Assembly (NCBI RefSeq): GCF_000315625.1
Contig: NW_005434446.1
Coordinates: 1 to 48,940, forward strand
Direction: 5' to 3'
Source of the DNA: Guillardia theta CCMP2712
Lineage: Eukaryota > Cryptophyceae > Pyrenomonadales > Geminigeraceae
Length of the DNA stretch: 48,940 bases
The notes under the pieces are model-generated. The model was given only the letters and a program-made list of their open reading frames with translations, did not search any database and was not told the origin of the DNA. The position numbers were made by a program, and so were the translations under genes. Positions 8,241 to 19,100 of this stretch are shown one piece after another (position 1 is the first letter of the stretch; every line of letters starts with the position of its first letter).

Positions 8241-10753
8241 CATCTGGAGATCAACGGGAGGATACAGGAGAGCATCGGTTGAGGGATGATACCGAATATG
8301 TGCCTGACGGTGCAATGTCTCCAGTTCCTCCAGCAGGCAATCGAGATGTCGAAGTTCTTGTAAATGGTCAAGTAGAGCAAGGCAAAATTTTGCAGATGGT
8401 TTTCAAGGAGGGAAAGTTTCTCGCGCGGATTGTTTTCCCAACTCTCGAAAATTACTGGGTGTTACGGTCTGTCACTGATCCTGACATCAAGTTTTTGGAA
8501 CAAACCGAACAGAAGGCAATGGTGGTGCTTACAAGTGGGGAGACAATATCAGAGGTCTGCATGTTAGCAGATTATTACTCGTGCAGCTTTCCACCGAACG
8601 TCTTTGGTGATATGACCGACCATACCAAAGTTTTTAAACCCTGTCTTGATCGTGCAGCGGATGAGATCATGGATGTTGTCGAAGCTACAGTTGGGGGTTC
8701 GCCTGAAGTGGTTGTACTTTCCCAGCACAAGCAATTTTCGCAGTGTCTGCAAGTTACAGATATTGTGCAGGGGTCGACTGAATCTGAAGAGATCTTGTAT
8801 GTTTGGGACAGGGGGGAAGACAGGACAAGCCTTCAGCCAGCATCCCAGCGTTTTGTTCCAGTATGGAGGGATGAGATGTACAAAACTCGTTTACAGCATG
8901 TCGATCCTGTGTCATCTGCCCCACAGGTCAGTGCTAATGTGGACCCTACTTTCAGGGATACGCGTCTTCTTGTGGCGAATCTAGCGTTGGTCTCTCCCGT
9001 ATGGGACGCGGTGGAGCTGGCGTCTGACCTGTTATCTCTGATGTCTCCCGACGGTGACAATCCAGCTGCAATGCCTGAGAATCAGGCAGATTACGCTATG
9101 ACAGCGGCTTGCGATGCAGGAAATGTGGAAAACGAAAGTAGTTTTGACAAGTTACCAGATCCCAAGACAAGGTCAGAGATGTTACGTCGTCCGGATCGGC
9201 ATCTTTGGGAGCAGGCTGAAAAGGAGGAAATTGCGAAGATCGTAAGTCGTGGGGTCTGGGAAGTTGTTACGCGTGATCAGAAAAACAGGGAGTCAAATCA
9301 ATCTGTCCTTGCTCGCGGCTTGTGGGTCTATGCTTCAAAACGAGACTTGAAGGGCAAGATCTTGAAACGAAAGGGGCGGCTAGTTATCATGGGCAACTTA
9401 CTTCCTTCATCTGAAGAATTGTTTGCACCGACTACATCGTTGGACAATATCCGGCTCTTGCTGAGCATCGCGGCAGGCAACCGTTGGAGAATCACATTCA
9501 GGGATATCTCTGCTGCTTTCTTGTATGGTGACTTGGAGGTTCCTGTGTATTTGATTCCTCCAGATATCATGAGTCTTCCTCCTGAGTGCCTCCTCAAAGT
9601 CTTGAAGTCGCTCTATGGACTTCGCATTGCACCAAGGAGATGGTATCTTAAGTTCACGCAGGTGTTGAAGACGGTGGGAGCAAGTGGGATAGGACATGAT
9701 GAGATCATCTACCGATACTCCAACTGTGCGGGGGACGTCTTGCTTCTGACTGTCTTCGTGGATGACTTACTCATTGTCTCTCAAACTGAAGCAGTTAAGA
9801 TTGAGTTTCTTGAGAAGCTCAACACAGTATTCGACTTTTCGGGGAGTGAGGCAACAGGTACCTTCTTGGGCATTAAAATAGAACAGAATGACGATCAGGG
9901 TCGGATAACTTTGTCACAACAGCATTTCATTGAAAAGATTGTTGAACGCTTTGAAATCGTTGCCAGGGGTGTCAAAACGGTATTACCTGGTCACTATCTC
10001 AAGACTTATCACTTGGAGGGTAAGTTGTTGAACAAGAAGGAAGTCCGCACTTATCAGAGTCTTCTGGGGTCCATTCTCTACGTGGCAAATTGTACGCGGG
10101 TTGATATCGCATTCGCGACGAGCGTCCTTAGTCGCTTTGCTCGTGCTCCTCGGCAGTGTGATATGGATGCCTTAATTCATCTTCTACAGTACCTTTACAC
10201 TACTCGGGAGGTTCAGATCGTATACCATTGTCACGGAGTATATTACCACCAGGAGTGTTTTGTCAATGAGATGATTGCATTCAGTGATGCTGGTTGGGGT
10301 ACCGAGATTATTACGAGACGGAGTCAAAGCGGATATGGAATCGTTCTGAATGGTGGGGTAGTCGTCTTTGGTTCGAAAATGCAGAAGGTTGTTGCCCTGA
10401 GTTCTTCAGAAGCTGAAATTTATGCTGCCACCACATGCGCGAAACTAGTCAAGCTTTATAGAAATCTCTTGGGTCAGATGGGATTTACGCAGACTCGTCC
10501 TACTCTCTTGCTAATCGACAATGAACCATGTCTGAGGCTTTTGTGGGACAAGCGAAGTTATAGTCGACTCAAACACATTGATATTCGAACGAAGTATGCT
10601 GTTGATTTGGTAGAAAAGGACGAGCTCTATCCAGAAAAGATTCATACTTCTTATCAGCCTGGTGATTTGCTGACGAAAGTTCTGCCTTTGAATCGGTGGA
10701 GGCTCCTTGGTGAATTTCTCTTCGGAGACCCCTTACCGGATATGCTGCTCTGA
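8207..10753 (+). CDS. Copia reverse transcriptase-RNase H polyprotein
   Basis: The frame encodes 848 residues. The first ~320 are unrecognised and show neither an HHCC zinc region nor a DDE integrase core. Reverse transcriptase follows: LWEQAEKEEIAKI start, FRDISAAFLYG, LKSLYGLRIAPRRWY, and the FVDDLL catalytic motif near residue 517. RNase H shows SDAGW near residue 690, SSSEAEIYAA near 735 and LIDNEPCL near 770. The order and signatures are those of Ty1/copia pol. The frame is intact, but integration would need an integrase supplied elsewhere, or by the unrecognised N-terminal region if that is a highly diverged domain. Confidence 0.9.
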   Translation: MEFPPSSVQGLTSGDQREDTGEHRLRDDTEYVPDGAMSPVPPAGNRDVEVLVNGQVEQGKILQMVFKEGKFLARIVFPTLENYWVLRSVTDPDIKFLEQTEQKAMVVLTSGETISEVCMLADYYSCSFPPNVFGDMTDHTKVFKPCLDRAADEIMDVVEATVGGSPEVVVLSQHKQFSQCLQVTDIVQGSTESEEILYVWDRGEDRTSLQPASQRFVPVWRDEMYKTRLQHVDPVSSAPQVSANVDPTFRDTRLLVANLALVSPVWDAVELASDLLSLMSPDGDNPAAMPENQADYAMTAACDAGNVENESSFDKLPDPKTRSEMLRRPDRHLWEQAEKEEIAKIVSRGVWEVVTRDQKNRESNQSVLARGLWVYASKRDLKGKILKRKGRLVIMGNLLPSSEELFAPTTSLDNIRLLLSIAAGNRWRITFRDISAAFLYGDLEVPVYLIPPDIMSLPPECLLKVLKSLYGLRIAPRRWYLKFTQVLKTVGASGIGHDEIIYRYSNCAGDVLLLTVFVDDLLIVSQTEAVKIEFLEKLNTVFDFSGSEATGTFLGIKIEQNDDQGRITLSQQHFIEKIVERFEIVARGVKTVLPGHYLKTYHLEGKLLNKKEVRTYQSLLGSILYVANCTRVDIAFATSVLSRFARAPRQCDMDALIHLLQYLYTTREVQIVYHCHGVYYHQECFVNEMIAFSDAGWGTEIITRRSQSGYGIVLNGGVVVFGSKMQKVVALSSSEAEIYAATTCAKLVKLYRNLLGQMGFTQTRPTLLLIDNEPCLRLLWDKRSYSRLKHIDIRTKYAVDLVEKDELYPEKIHTSYQPGDLLTKVLPLNRWRLLGEFLFGDPLPDMLL

Positions 10754-12236
10754 GGATGCTCGCCTGTCATGCTCTCTGCGCTTCTGTCGGGGACAGTGCT
10801 ACTCTGTTCCCATGCCGTCAGTCGCCAAAGTTGTATGCCCCGTGTGTGATTGACGGTGATCCGAGCTCCAGTCTCCGACAAGGAGATTCAACCGATCCTG
10901 CTGCGGTGGCTTCCAGGCTTTATCTTCCGTCTTTTCTCCGATTCAGGGAGGGTGTCTCGGACCCTTGCCACCGAGTCCGTGTCGCTCGAGAATTGTCAGT
11001 CTTCCGTCTTCTATCCGATTCAGGGAGGGTGTCTCGGGTGATGTCACCGAGGAGACTCTCATGGAGAACGTGAAGGAATCGGATGAATCGGAAGGAGGAT
11101 AAAGACAGACACGTCTTCCTCAAGCCTGTGGCTAGCTGCAACCAAGACATCTGTTCTAGGTTAGTATCTTAGAAACTCGCTCATCCTGATCTATGGAACC
11201 CATGACGGTAGTGAACGATGAAATTGAATGGCCAAAAATGAAAATTGAGAAAGAAATGACGGATGAGTCGAGATCGATAAGTCATGTGGTTGAAATGAAA
11301 GCGCTGACGTCAAAAATGATTGTGCCTTGGCAAAACAATGATCCCCGGGGTAGATAGGATAGAAAGGGCCCATAGATTAGAAACGAGAAAATTGTGTTCA
11401 AAACAATCAGAGATCAATCAAGGAATTGCAAGAATTCTGAACCTGATCTCTGGAGCTTGATTGGAATTCTAAATTCTTGGCATCATCAATGGGTGGAGAC
11501 GTCTTCATTCAATTGCTCAATGTGCACGCTTCAGAGAGGTCACATGATGACCAATCCCATCATGAGGATCAGGTTGAAGAGGAGGAGGAGCTGTCTGACT
11601 TGAAAGATGCAGATGTGTTCAGGACTTAGTCTTGAGCTGACACTGCAGGCAGCTAGGAAGAGTTTATGATGGAAGATGAGGAGGAGCACAGGTGCATGCG
11701 GACAGCGCAGGCGGATGAGGAGCGTCTCTAGTGGCATGCGGATGGTACAAGCTGAGTGCACGAGCATCAGGATGCGCTAGAGGAGGACGGCGCAGGTGCT
11801 GCAGGAGTGCTGCTGAAGCGCAAGCGCTGGAGGAGCAGCGCAGGCCCTACGATGGTGGGGAGAAGCCGCAGCGCAGGTGGAGGAGCAGCACAGGTGCACT
11901 GTTGGCGGGGTGCGACTGCACTGCATCCGCAGCGCAAGCGGAGGAGGAGCGCAGGTGTCACAGGAGGAGAAACGCAGGTGCACCAGGGTGCACACTTGAA
12001 GCGAAGGAGGAGCGCAGGAGGCATGCAAGATGGGGGATGAGCCTGTGCAGAACGGTTGATGGAGTGGTAGCAGCAAGATGACCTTGGAGAGGAGAGCAGC
12101 ATGGAAGTCAGCTTGTAAAGCTTGAGCGAGCGTTGGAAAGGAGGACATCGCAAGGGACAGCTGCTTAGCTGTTAAGCAGATGATTTTGACAAGCTGAGAA
12201 GGTTGCAGACTTCTGACTTGCTTCCCAAAGGGAGGG
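10754..12236 (+). other. Long non-coding interior of the copia element
   Basis: Nearly 1.5 kb between the pol stop and the polypurine tract has no convincing gene. It contains a duplicated ~60-bp block (CCGATTCAGGGAGGGTGTCT at about 10938 and 11018). At 11740-12050 there is a G-rich, loosely repeated stretch built on GGAGGAGCGCAGGTG-like units. Short frames there are low complexity. Confidence 0.6.
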
Positions 12237-12726
12237 TGTAAGAACTCAGGTTCTGACAAACCTCTCAGAAGTTCTTTCAGACGCGATAAGTTCAAGGGAT
12301 GCGTCTAATCAGGTTGTGAACCAAGTGAAGCCTGCAGGTCCAAGCTAGTGGGCTGGAGCTTAGTCTGTGACTTAGAAGATCCGGTTGGTTGGAGCCTGGG
12401 GAAGCTGAGGCGGCGCCGGAGGAATCAAGAGGCGCCGGCTGTCGAAGAGGCAGCACTCGTACAGTGGTGGAAGTAAGGCGGTGGTGTGTGAAGGGAAGCT
12501 GTTTGGTTGGTCTTGCTGCTACGAGTGTTGGGAATAAAGTGCTGGGGATTGTTGGGAAGTTGATCTGAGTTATCTGAGGTGTTTGGTTGGCTGTGAAAGT
12601 CATTGGTGTCTTCGTGCGCACATCATCTGTGAGTCTTGGTCTTTGGACTTATCAGTCAGCTGTTGAGCTGTTCTACTAGTCATTCATCTGTGCACAGACT
12701 CTAGGAGTCAGGAATTGATTCCAATA
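12237..12726 (+). repeat. Copia 3' LTR
   Basis: It is the second copy of the 490-bp LTR and abuts the truncated Cys-rich gene at its right side. Confidence 0.9.
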
Positions 12727-13361
12727 AAGGGACCTTGTGATACCCCTTGGTACATCGACAATCCCTCTCCATTGTGCTCCTTGGACTTGATGCCGAGTGA
12801 TCGCAACAATCGTGACACCTCCACATGCCTGTTGCATTCCCATATGTATTCATGGGGCAATCCGTGCATGCCGTATTCCCATGCCCCATCGAGTACTCCC
12901 CCATCTGACAATCATGGCAAAGCGATGACCCTGTAGCATTCACAAAGCTGCCCGCGGGGCAGTCGCGACATGCATAGGACCCGGCAGCACCTGCATAGCT
13001 GCCCGCGGGGCAGGGGACACACCGGGGCATCCCCATGGCATCCCCGTAGCTGCCCAGGGGGCAAGGGCTGCAGGCGGTGGAGCCATCCCCCGATGAGTAC
13101 TCCCCAATCCCACACTCATAACACCCAGACAGCCCCGTATCATTCCCAAAGCTGCCCTCGGGGCAGGGGACACACCGGGGCATCCCCATGGCATCCCCGT
13201 AGCTGCCCAGGGGGCAAGGGCTGCAGGCGGTGGAGCCATCCCCCGATGAGTACTCCCCAATCCCACACTCATAACACCCAGACAGCCCCGTATCATTCCC
13301 AAAGCTGCCCGCGGGGCATTTGTATCCCGGGACGTCAATGCAGCCATGAATATTTTACTCT
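12701..13361 (-). pseudogene. Cys-rich (ephrin-receptor/TNFR-like repeat) protein fragment cut by the copia LTR
   Basis: Read on the minus strand, the frame is a string of Cys-rich modules of the type CPAGSFGNDTG-C-x-x-C-x-x-GEYSSGDGSTAC-x-x-CPLGSYGDAMG, as in GCC2/GCC3 and ephrin-receptor-like repeats of secreted or surface proteins. It enters from an in-frame TAA near 13361 with no start codon. It ends in CRCTKGYHKVP, after which the last residues are copia LTR sequence. Both ends of the gene are therefore lost. The paralogue at 16106-19955 has the same CRCDQGYYKD-type ending. It includes a 153-bp in-frame tandem duplication. Confidence 0.75.
13011..13316. repeat. 153-bp tandem duplication (51 codons) in the Cys-rich fragment
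   Basis: CAGGGGACACACCGGGGCAT occurs at 13011 and 13164 with near-identical sequence between. The period is a multiple of three and corresponds to whole Cys-rich modules. Confidence 0.9.
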
Positions 13362-13542
13362 GTTTCAGGGCACTCCCTGGAAGGCCTGGATTTCTGCAAA
13401 GACCATCGTATCATCACCCTCAGTAGTCGTTGACTATTGGGGGTCATCAAGAGAAACATTCATTTGTTCGCTCTTGGTGGGTATGCTCCCGATGGGGGTA
13501 CATACCATAGCCTGTAGACTTCAAACTTTTTGAGATCTCGAA
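13362..13542. other. Spacer before the first glycosyltransferase
   Basis: No gene is visible. The stretch separates the 5' side of the Cys-rich fragment (minus) from the shared upstream motif of the plus-strand glycosyltransferase. Confidence 0.5.
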
Positions 13543-13569
13543 ATCTTTTTTAGTTTGTCGTTTATAGGT
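13543..13569 (+). promoter_or_regulatory. Shared upstream motif (promoter/initiator or splice-acceptor-like)
   Basis: A 27-bp segment including TAGTTTGTCGTTTATAGGT is identical to 16078-16104 on the minus strand. It lies 33 bp upstream of the glycosyltransferase ATG. Related versions precede genes at 21375 and 22503 and occur at 27703-27745. TTTATAG/GT could alternatively be a 3' splice (or trans-splice) acceptor. Confidence 0.6.
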
Positions 13570-13601
13570 TATTCCTGCTTGTTGCTTTAATATTGTGTGG
13601 C

Positions 13602-14698
13602 ATGTTTGTAGAAGGGGACAATCTCAACCCAAATCCAAGGAAACATGGGGGGCGGGGCATTGTTTTTTATTCCATGCTCTACTGCACGATGCTATCGTTA
13701 GTGATCAGCATAAGGTTCATCTATGACATGGACTATCGGTTCCAATCGGCGATCGATCCCAGGCCCCTGTCCATGGGGCCGGGCATGTGCGGCCCACTCC
13801 CGGGGGGCAACTGTGGGGAACCGGATGTTTCACAGAACATTTCGCTGCGCCTGATCGTGTTGACGATGGACCGGGTTGGATCGCTGAGGAGGTTATTGAA
13901 GTCATTGCAGGGTGCGGAGTACAATGGGGACAGGGTGGACCTGGACATATGGGTGGACCGAAAGCCGGATGGAGACATGGACCAGGATGTATGGGCGGAG
14001 GCCGATGGGTGCGAGTGGGGACATGGGGGCAAGGCGGTGCATGTCCAGGGCACCAATGTTGGGCTGTACAGCCAATGGGTCCACAGCTGGAACCGATCCG
14101 TGGTGGGGGGCCTCCATCCGTGGTGGGGGACGACATGGAGGTCTCGGGCTTCTTTTGGATGTGGTTGAAGGCCGCCCATGCTGCTGTAGAGGGCAGGGGT
14201 GATGTTGCGGGGATAGCCCTGAACAGGGCCCACCTCTGTGCACGCTTCTGTGATGACCTCGATGGGGGCCCCGTGCTGGACGGCGAGAACTTCCTGTACC
14301 CAATCATAGGGACATGGGGGTACAGCCCCAGGGTAAAGAGCTGGATCGGTTTCACCGAGTTTGCCGAGGGGATGAGGGCCCGCGGCGAACATCCATACGT
14401 GGATGGGATCGTGCCCGGGCAGTGGTATCGCGATTTCCAGAGGGATGGGAGATGCCCGGGGAAGCGGTGCTTCTGGGAGATCTATCACCTGAGATATACC
14501 TCCGAGCACACCGATCGGAAGACATTGTATGTGAAGTGCCCCGATGGGAAGACGATGGGGTTGAATCATCAGGAGAGGGGCCTGCATTTCGATGGGTCTC
14601 AGAAGATCCCGATGGATTTATTGGATCGATGGGATGATAAGCTAATCGACTTTCGAGAGCTATGGGAGGTCGGCCTGGATGGGAGATTGATCAGTTAG
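13602..14698 (+). pseudogene. Type II membrane glycosyltransferase, GNT-I-like, one frameshift
   Basis: The ATG at 13602 gives a short cytoplasmic N-terminus and a hydrophobic anchor (FYSMLYCTMLSLVISI), typical of a Golgi type II enzyme. The catalytic part starts LRLIVLTMDRVGSLRRLLKS and reaches NVGLYSQWVHSW. The frame must then shift near 14100-14130, inside G-runs, to continue as VVGDDMEVSGFFWMWLKAA, where DD-x-E matches the metal-binding acidic motif of GNT-I/GT13-like enzymes. The rest runs to the stop at 14698, total about 365 residues. One base appears to be missing. This is either a broken gene, an assembly error in a G-run, or slippage. The likely role is sugar transfer to secreted glycoproteins. 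Confidence 0.65.
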
Positions 14699-14728
14699 TG
14701 GCTAACAACTAAGTGACACAAAGTTCGA
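14699..14728 (+). terminator. Shared 3' motif after the glycosyltransferase
   Basis: GTGGCTAACAACTAAGTGAC followed by ACAAAGTTCGA directly follows the stop codon. The same sequence with small changes follows the minus-strand ORF ending at 24771. It contains the CTAAGTGACA core found downstream of six ORFs here. Its role in 3' end formation is inferred from position and orientation. Confidence 0.5.
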
Positions 14729-14810
14729 GGAGATCTCAAGCCTTGTGTCTCAAGCAAGCCTTTCAAGACAGTCATGGTCTGGGGTCTTTTGTTCACCTTG
14801 TATTACCGCT

Positions 14811-14894
14811 TGAGGTATGCACCATGTTGTGATTTCGATGCATTTCTTCAGACCTGAGTTTTTGGGTCACTGCGGCCCATCACGCGTCACTTAG
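14811..14894 (-). terminator. ~84-bp conserved 3' element after the fucosyltransferase-like gene
   Basis: In gene sense it starts TGGCTAAGTGACGCGTGATG, then GGCCGCAGTGACCCAAAAA, and ends near CATGGTGCATACCTC. A close copy lies at 21508-21592 and a shorter one at 28041-28100. Each follows an ORF in sense orientation. Confidence 0.6.
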
Positions 14895-14909
14895 CCAGTA
14901 GCTGGCTCC

Positions 14910-16048
14910 TCAACACATCGATCTCCCCCTCCGGCCCGAGATCTTATTGCAGATCCTATCCCTCAGGCTGGAGAGATATGTGGAGTTCATGGAAGAGAGG
15001 GATCCATCATATTGTACATCCTCTGCAAGTGGGAAATTCCCCCACACCCCATCCTTTGGCATGGATGCAACATGCACGAGCCATCTCGACATTGCAGCGG
15101 GGACCACCGGCATCGAGCTCCCCGTCGAGATGAGGATGTCCGCGGAGAGCATGGTGCGGATAGAATCCAGGGGATCTTTCTGTGCGATCATGGAGCAGCT
15201 GCCCTGCCGTGTCCCGTTGCACAGCCGAGAGAGGCACGCGATGGGCGGCTTGGGGTCCTGGAACATGTACATTATCCTTGTGCATGCGGGCGATAGTATC
15301 TGGCGAGGGGTGGGTTGCCCTGGCATCCGACAGAGATATCACCCGTGCGGATGTGGGTTACCATAGATATGCACTGTGGGCCCATGGAGGGTATCATCCA
15401 ATCCCTGTGTTCTCGGCCCTCCCGTGAGAGATCGAACCTGGGCTGCAAGAAACGGGGCAGCATAGAGTAACCCCTCAATGTGGGCAGCATGAAGCACGAG
15501 GACGCGCCGATGCAGCAATCATCGCATGATTCATAGAGGACGTTGCATGTCTTGTTGTGTTTGAACAGGGATGCATCCTTGTTCCATCCCGGGATGAAGG
15601 TTCTATGCAGGCCTGGGGTATCTTTGATGAGCCCGCTGGCATCGATCATGCTGCCCCTTATGTTTGCAAAGGATGGGAAGGATGAGTATTGCCCATGCAG
15701 CCCCGAGATGTTGAACTTGGACATCTCGAACACGGGGGTTGCATCTAGCATCTGTGCGAATTCTAGGGTGAGCGCAAGGTCACCGACCCTGTGTCCAAGT
15801 CCTGCGGCTTGATTATGATGGATCTGTGCATATCTAGGGCATGTCTTGTTGATTTCTTTCGATGCATGCGAATCCCTTGATCCTTGTGGGTGTGATATCG
15901 GCGGTGTGCCTTGTTTTCTTATGATGATCTTGTGGCCTGTGTTGTTGTTCGATTTATCTTTGGATAATGAAAGAGCATAATTCGACGCAACAGTGTACAA
16001 CAAAACTGGATAAAGAAACAAGATCAAGAACATGGATCCCTTCTTCAT
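14910..16048 (-). pseudogene. Fucosyltransferase-like type II membrane protein, one frameshift
   Basis: The start chosen is the ATG at 16046-16048 (MKKGSMFLILFLYPVLLY), which supplies a hydrophobic signal anchor just downstream of the shared 5' motif. The catalytic region shows NQAAGLGHRVGDLALTLEFA and VTHIRTGDIS; HIRTGD is the sugar-nucleotide-binding arginine motif of GT11/GT23/O-fucosyltransferase-like enzymes. After GCQGN the frame shifts near 15300, in a C-rich run, and continues as FQDPKPP ... SADILISTGSSMPVVPAAMS to a stop at 14910. The S-S following a hydrophobic strand is also family-like. The total is about 379 residues. One base seems to be missing. Substrate specificity cannot be read from sequence. 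Confidence 0.6.
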
Positions 16049-16077
16049 ACCCTTGATACCCCGATCTCTCTCTCTCT

Positions 16078-16104
16078 GACCTATAAACGACAAACTAAAA
16101 AAGA
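16078..16104 (-). promoter_or_regulatory. Shared upstream motif of the fucosyltransferase-like gene
   Basis: A 27-bp identical copy of 13543-13569 sits 30 bp upstream of the ATG. It lies downstream of a potential GTAAAA donor in the preceding Cys-rich frame, so an intron acceptor reading is also possible. Confidence 0.6.
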
Positions 16105-16105
16105 T

Positions 16106-19100
16106 CCCTTCCTGTTTGGTTATTCTTTCTGGTTGGTTATTCTCTTTTACCTCGTCATCCCTGTAGTATCCTCGATCGCACAGGCAATCATGCCGAGCTC
16201 GATGTCCTGGGGGCTTCCATGGGCATGAACGAGCCGGCGGGGCATTCCATGCATGTGAACATTTCATCCGATCGGTCCTTGTAATAACCCTGATCGCACC
16301 TGCAATCGCCGCGTGCGGTCTTGGGTGCCTCGATCGGCATCGATGAATGTGCAGGGCATGGGATGCAAGAGCAGTTCTCCTCGGCCTGATAAGTGTCGCC
16401 TGGGCATTGCAGGCTGCTGATGGGGCATCTCTCGCAGTAACACGGGCCTGGAGATCCGGGCATGGAGTATGGTCTCGATGCGGGGCAATGCAGGCACTCC
16501 CCTATCCAGCGCACAATGACCACCCCGCTAGAGCCAGCCCCCCCAGGCTGTGGGAGTCCGGTCAGCACATCGCCCCCCCCGCCGCCGCTCCCCGTGTTTG
16601 CCACGGCATTCCTATAGTACAACATCTCCCCACCCCCACCGCCCACATCGACAAGCACGCCGTCCACGAGATAACCGCCGCCCGGGCCATCCGAATCCCC
16701 CCCATAATAATCATCGCCCGTGCCGCCCCCACCCCCACCGTACACCTCATCGACCCCCGTCAGGTTCACCAGTATGGCAGGCCCGCCCGCGCCGCCGCCC
16801 TGGTTCTCGTAATCGGCGCTGCCACCCACACCGCCACAGCCACCCCCACCGCCGCCCGATGCAGTACAGGTGGGCCCCGACAGGTCGGCTGGGGGTGGGA
16901 CCCTCTTGTAGCCATCCCCGCCGCCGTAACCATGCCCATCATAGCCCGTGTTGTCGGCCGATCCACCGCCATAGGCGGCCTCGGTGTCCCACGAGTAGCT
17001 GATCGTATTCTCCATGGCGCCCGCACCGCCCCCACACCCACCGCTGCCCCCACGTATGTTCTGATGGGGTGCCTCCGTGTGGTACGATCCACCCCCACCG
17101 CCCCCCCGCACCCTCCTCACACAGGTGGTGTTCGGGTATTCACGGATATAGGTATCCCCACCGCTCATGCCCCGCTCCTCCCCGGTTGCACCCGCACCCC
17201 CCGCGCCCACGATGACCTCGTACTCCACATTCCCCCGGAACGCGATCCTGGTGGATAGGCATGATCCGGCACCCCCGCCGCCCCCGTACCTGTACCCACC
17301 CCCACCGCCGCCGCCGACCATGAACACATCCGCGTCGACGTCCTCAAGGAATGTGATGCTCCCGGACGAGGTGAACTTGTGATAGACATAGGATGTCCCA
17401 GGGATCAATCTGGCGGCCATGGGTGCACCCGACATCTTGATGTTGACATTGCCCTTGTTGAACATGTTCTCTGGGCATTCACCCATGCTATCGCAGCCCC
17501 CTGCGTTCACCGCCGCCTTCCTGTTGGGCGACATGGTCCCAGCCGGGCATTGGACACACCTTGATGATGCCCTGTCATAGAAGGTGTTCAATGGGCAGGC
17601 ACCCCTGCAATCGCACGCCGTGTTATTCCCGGGGGGTGTCGCATGCCCTGCCGGGCAGGGCACGCACGATGTGCCATTGCTATATGTATCCCCTGGGCAC
17701 AGGCTAGAGTAACATTCGAAGGAGTCATCCTTGCCATACCTGTGGTATTTATCGTTGCAGAAGCAATCTGCCCTTGCCGTCCTGTTTGTCATGTTGCGCG
17801 TGCCTGAATTCATGGGGCATGGCTTGCACTGCAGGCTGTTCTCCTCGTCCTGGTATGTATCCTTCGGGCAGGCCGTGCACTGCCGGTCGATCATTGAGTT
17901 TCCATCCGCACATGGGGTTGATTCATACGAGCCCCTGGGGCATACAGCGCATGGCGCGCACTCCCGGTTGCTCGATGCAGAGTCCTCCCTGCATTCCTTG
18001 GTCATGTAATGGCCACCGGCACAGTCACGGCAGTTGGAACAGAACCTATCGGTCCTTGCGTTCCCATTCGCGCACGGCGTGGTCTCATAGGTGTCCCCCG
18101 TGCAATCCCCCCTGCATGGTGCACACCGGCGGTCCATCGAGCTCGGGACCTGCACACAATCGCTGACCATGAACTCCCCATCATTGCAATCTGTGCAGCC
18201 CGAGCATTGGAAGGATCCATCGGGGTATGTGCCTGTGTATTCCTTGTAATGACCCGGGTTGCATACGCAATAGGCCGTGGCGGGTGCATTCATCGGGCAC
18301 AGGTAGCAGAACTCCCCCGTGTCAACCACATCCTTGAACCGGATGATGATGATCCCCGACCCCCCCATGCCACCCCTGGCCTCCGACCATGCACCCCCCC
18401 CCCGCCGCCGCCCGTTGAGTTCCCGCCATCCCCGCCCCATCTGCAGCCGCTATAGGCCCAACCATTGTACATCCCACCGACGCCCCCGCTGGAATTTGCA
18501 AACGTCCTGTCGTTGCAAGGGTGCGGCATGCCCGGCTCGAGGCAGCCGCTCCTCCCACCCCCTCCACCCCCACCCATCCCTCCCCTCCCCCCCGTGCGAC
18601 CTGCGAATTGACCCCCACCCCACCCCCACCCCAGTAGTAGCCCCTCCCATCGATGTTGATCTGGATCCCATCCCCGCCGTGCGGGGGGCTGTCCTTATCC
18701 CCCGACCCATCGGCCCCCGGTGATCCCGCACCCCACCCCACCGGCGGACACTGCGGAGTAGTCATCATCGGCAATCCCCCTTAGGCCGCCCCTCCCCCAT
18801 GGTGACCATACCTTGCAAACGACAGGTCGCTCTGCGATGGCGTTGTGATCACCCCACCCCCATCGATCATGGCATTGATAAGGTCAGGGAAATAGGAGCT
18901 GGCCTGCGAGCCGCCCCCGGACCCGCCATCCCTCCCGCCTGCATAGGAATACCTCTCAAGAAAACCACCGCTCCCCCACCCCTCCATGGGCCATCTCCCC
19001 GAGGATGATGGAGTATTCGCCATCGGACCCCATGCCGTGCCCGGTCCCTCCGGCACCCCCCTCCCAACCAATGCACTATAGGCCCCCGTCCGACGGCTGC

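Larger units (their letters stand above)
7089..12726 (+). mobile_element. Ty1/copia LTR retrotransposon without visible integrase
   Basis: Two near-identical 490-bp LTRs (7089-7578 and 12237-12726, starting TGTAAGAACTC) flank a 4.66-kb interior. The interior holds a short gag/protease region and a reverse transcriptase-RNase H ORF. A polypurine tract AAAGGGAGGG (12227-12236) directly precedes the 3' LTR. If the conventional CA end is used, each LTR is 487 bp. The flanks do not form a clear target duplication: the left flank is gypsy pol and the right flank is a Cys-rich gene. Recombination or rearrangement is therefore likely. LTR near-identity suggests recent activity. Confidence 0.9.

Noticed and set aside
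12940-13347. A 135-residue Ala/Pro-rich minus ORF over the Cys-rich fragment
   Set aside because: The alternative frame gives regular Cys-rich modules with known spacing; this one is its shadow.
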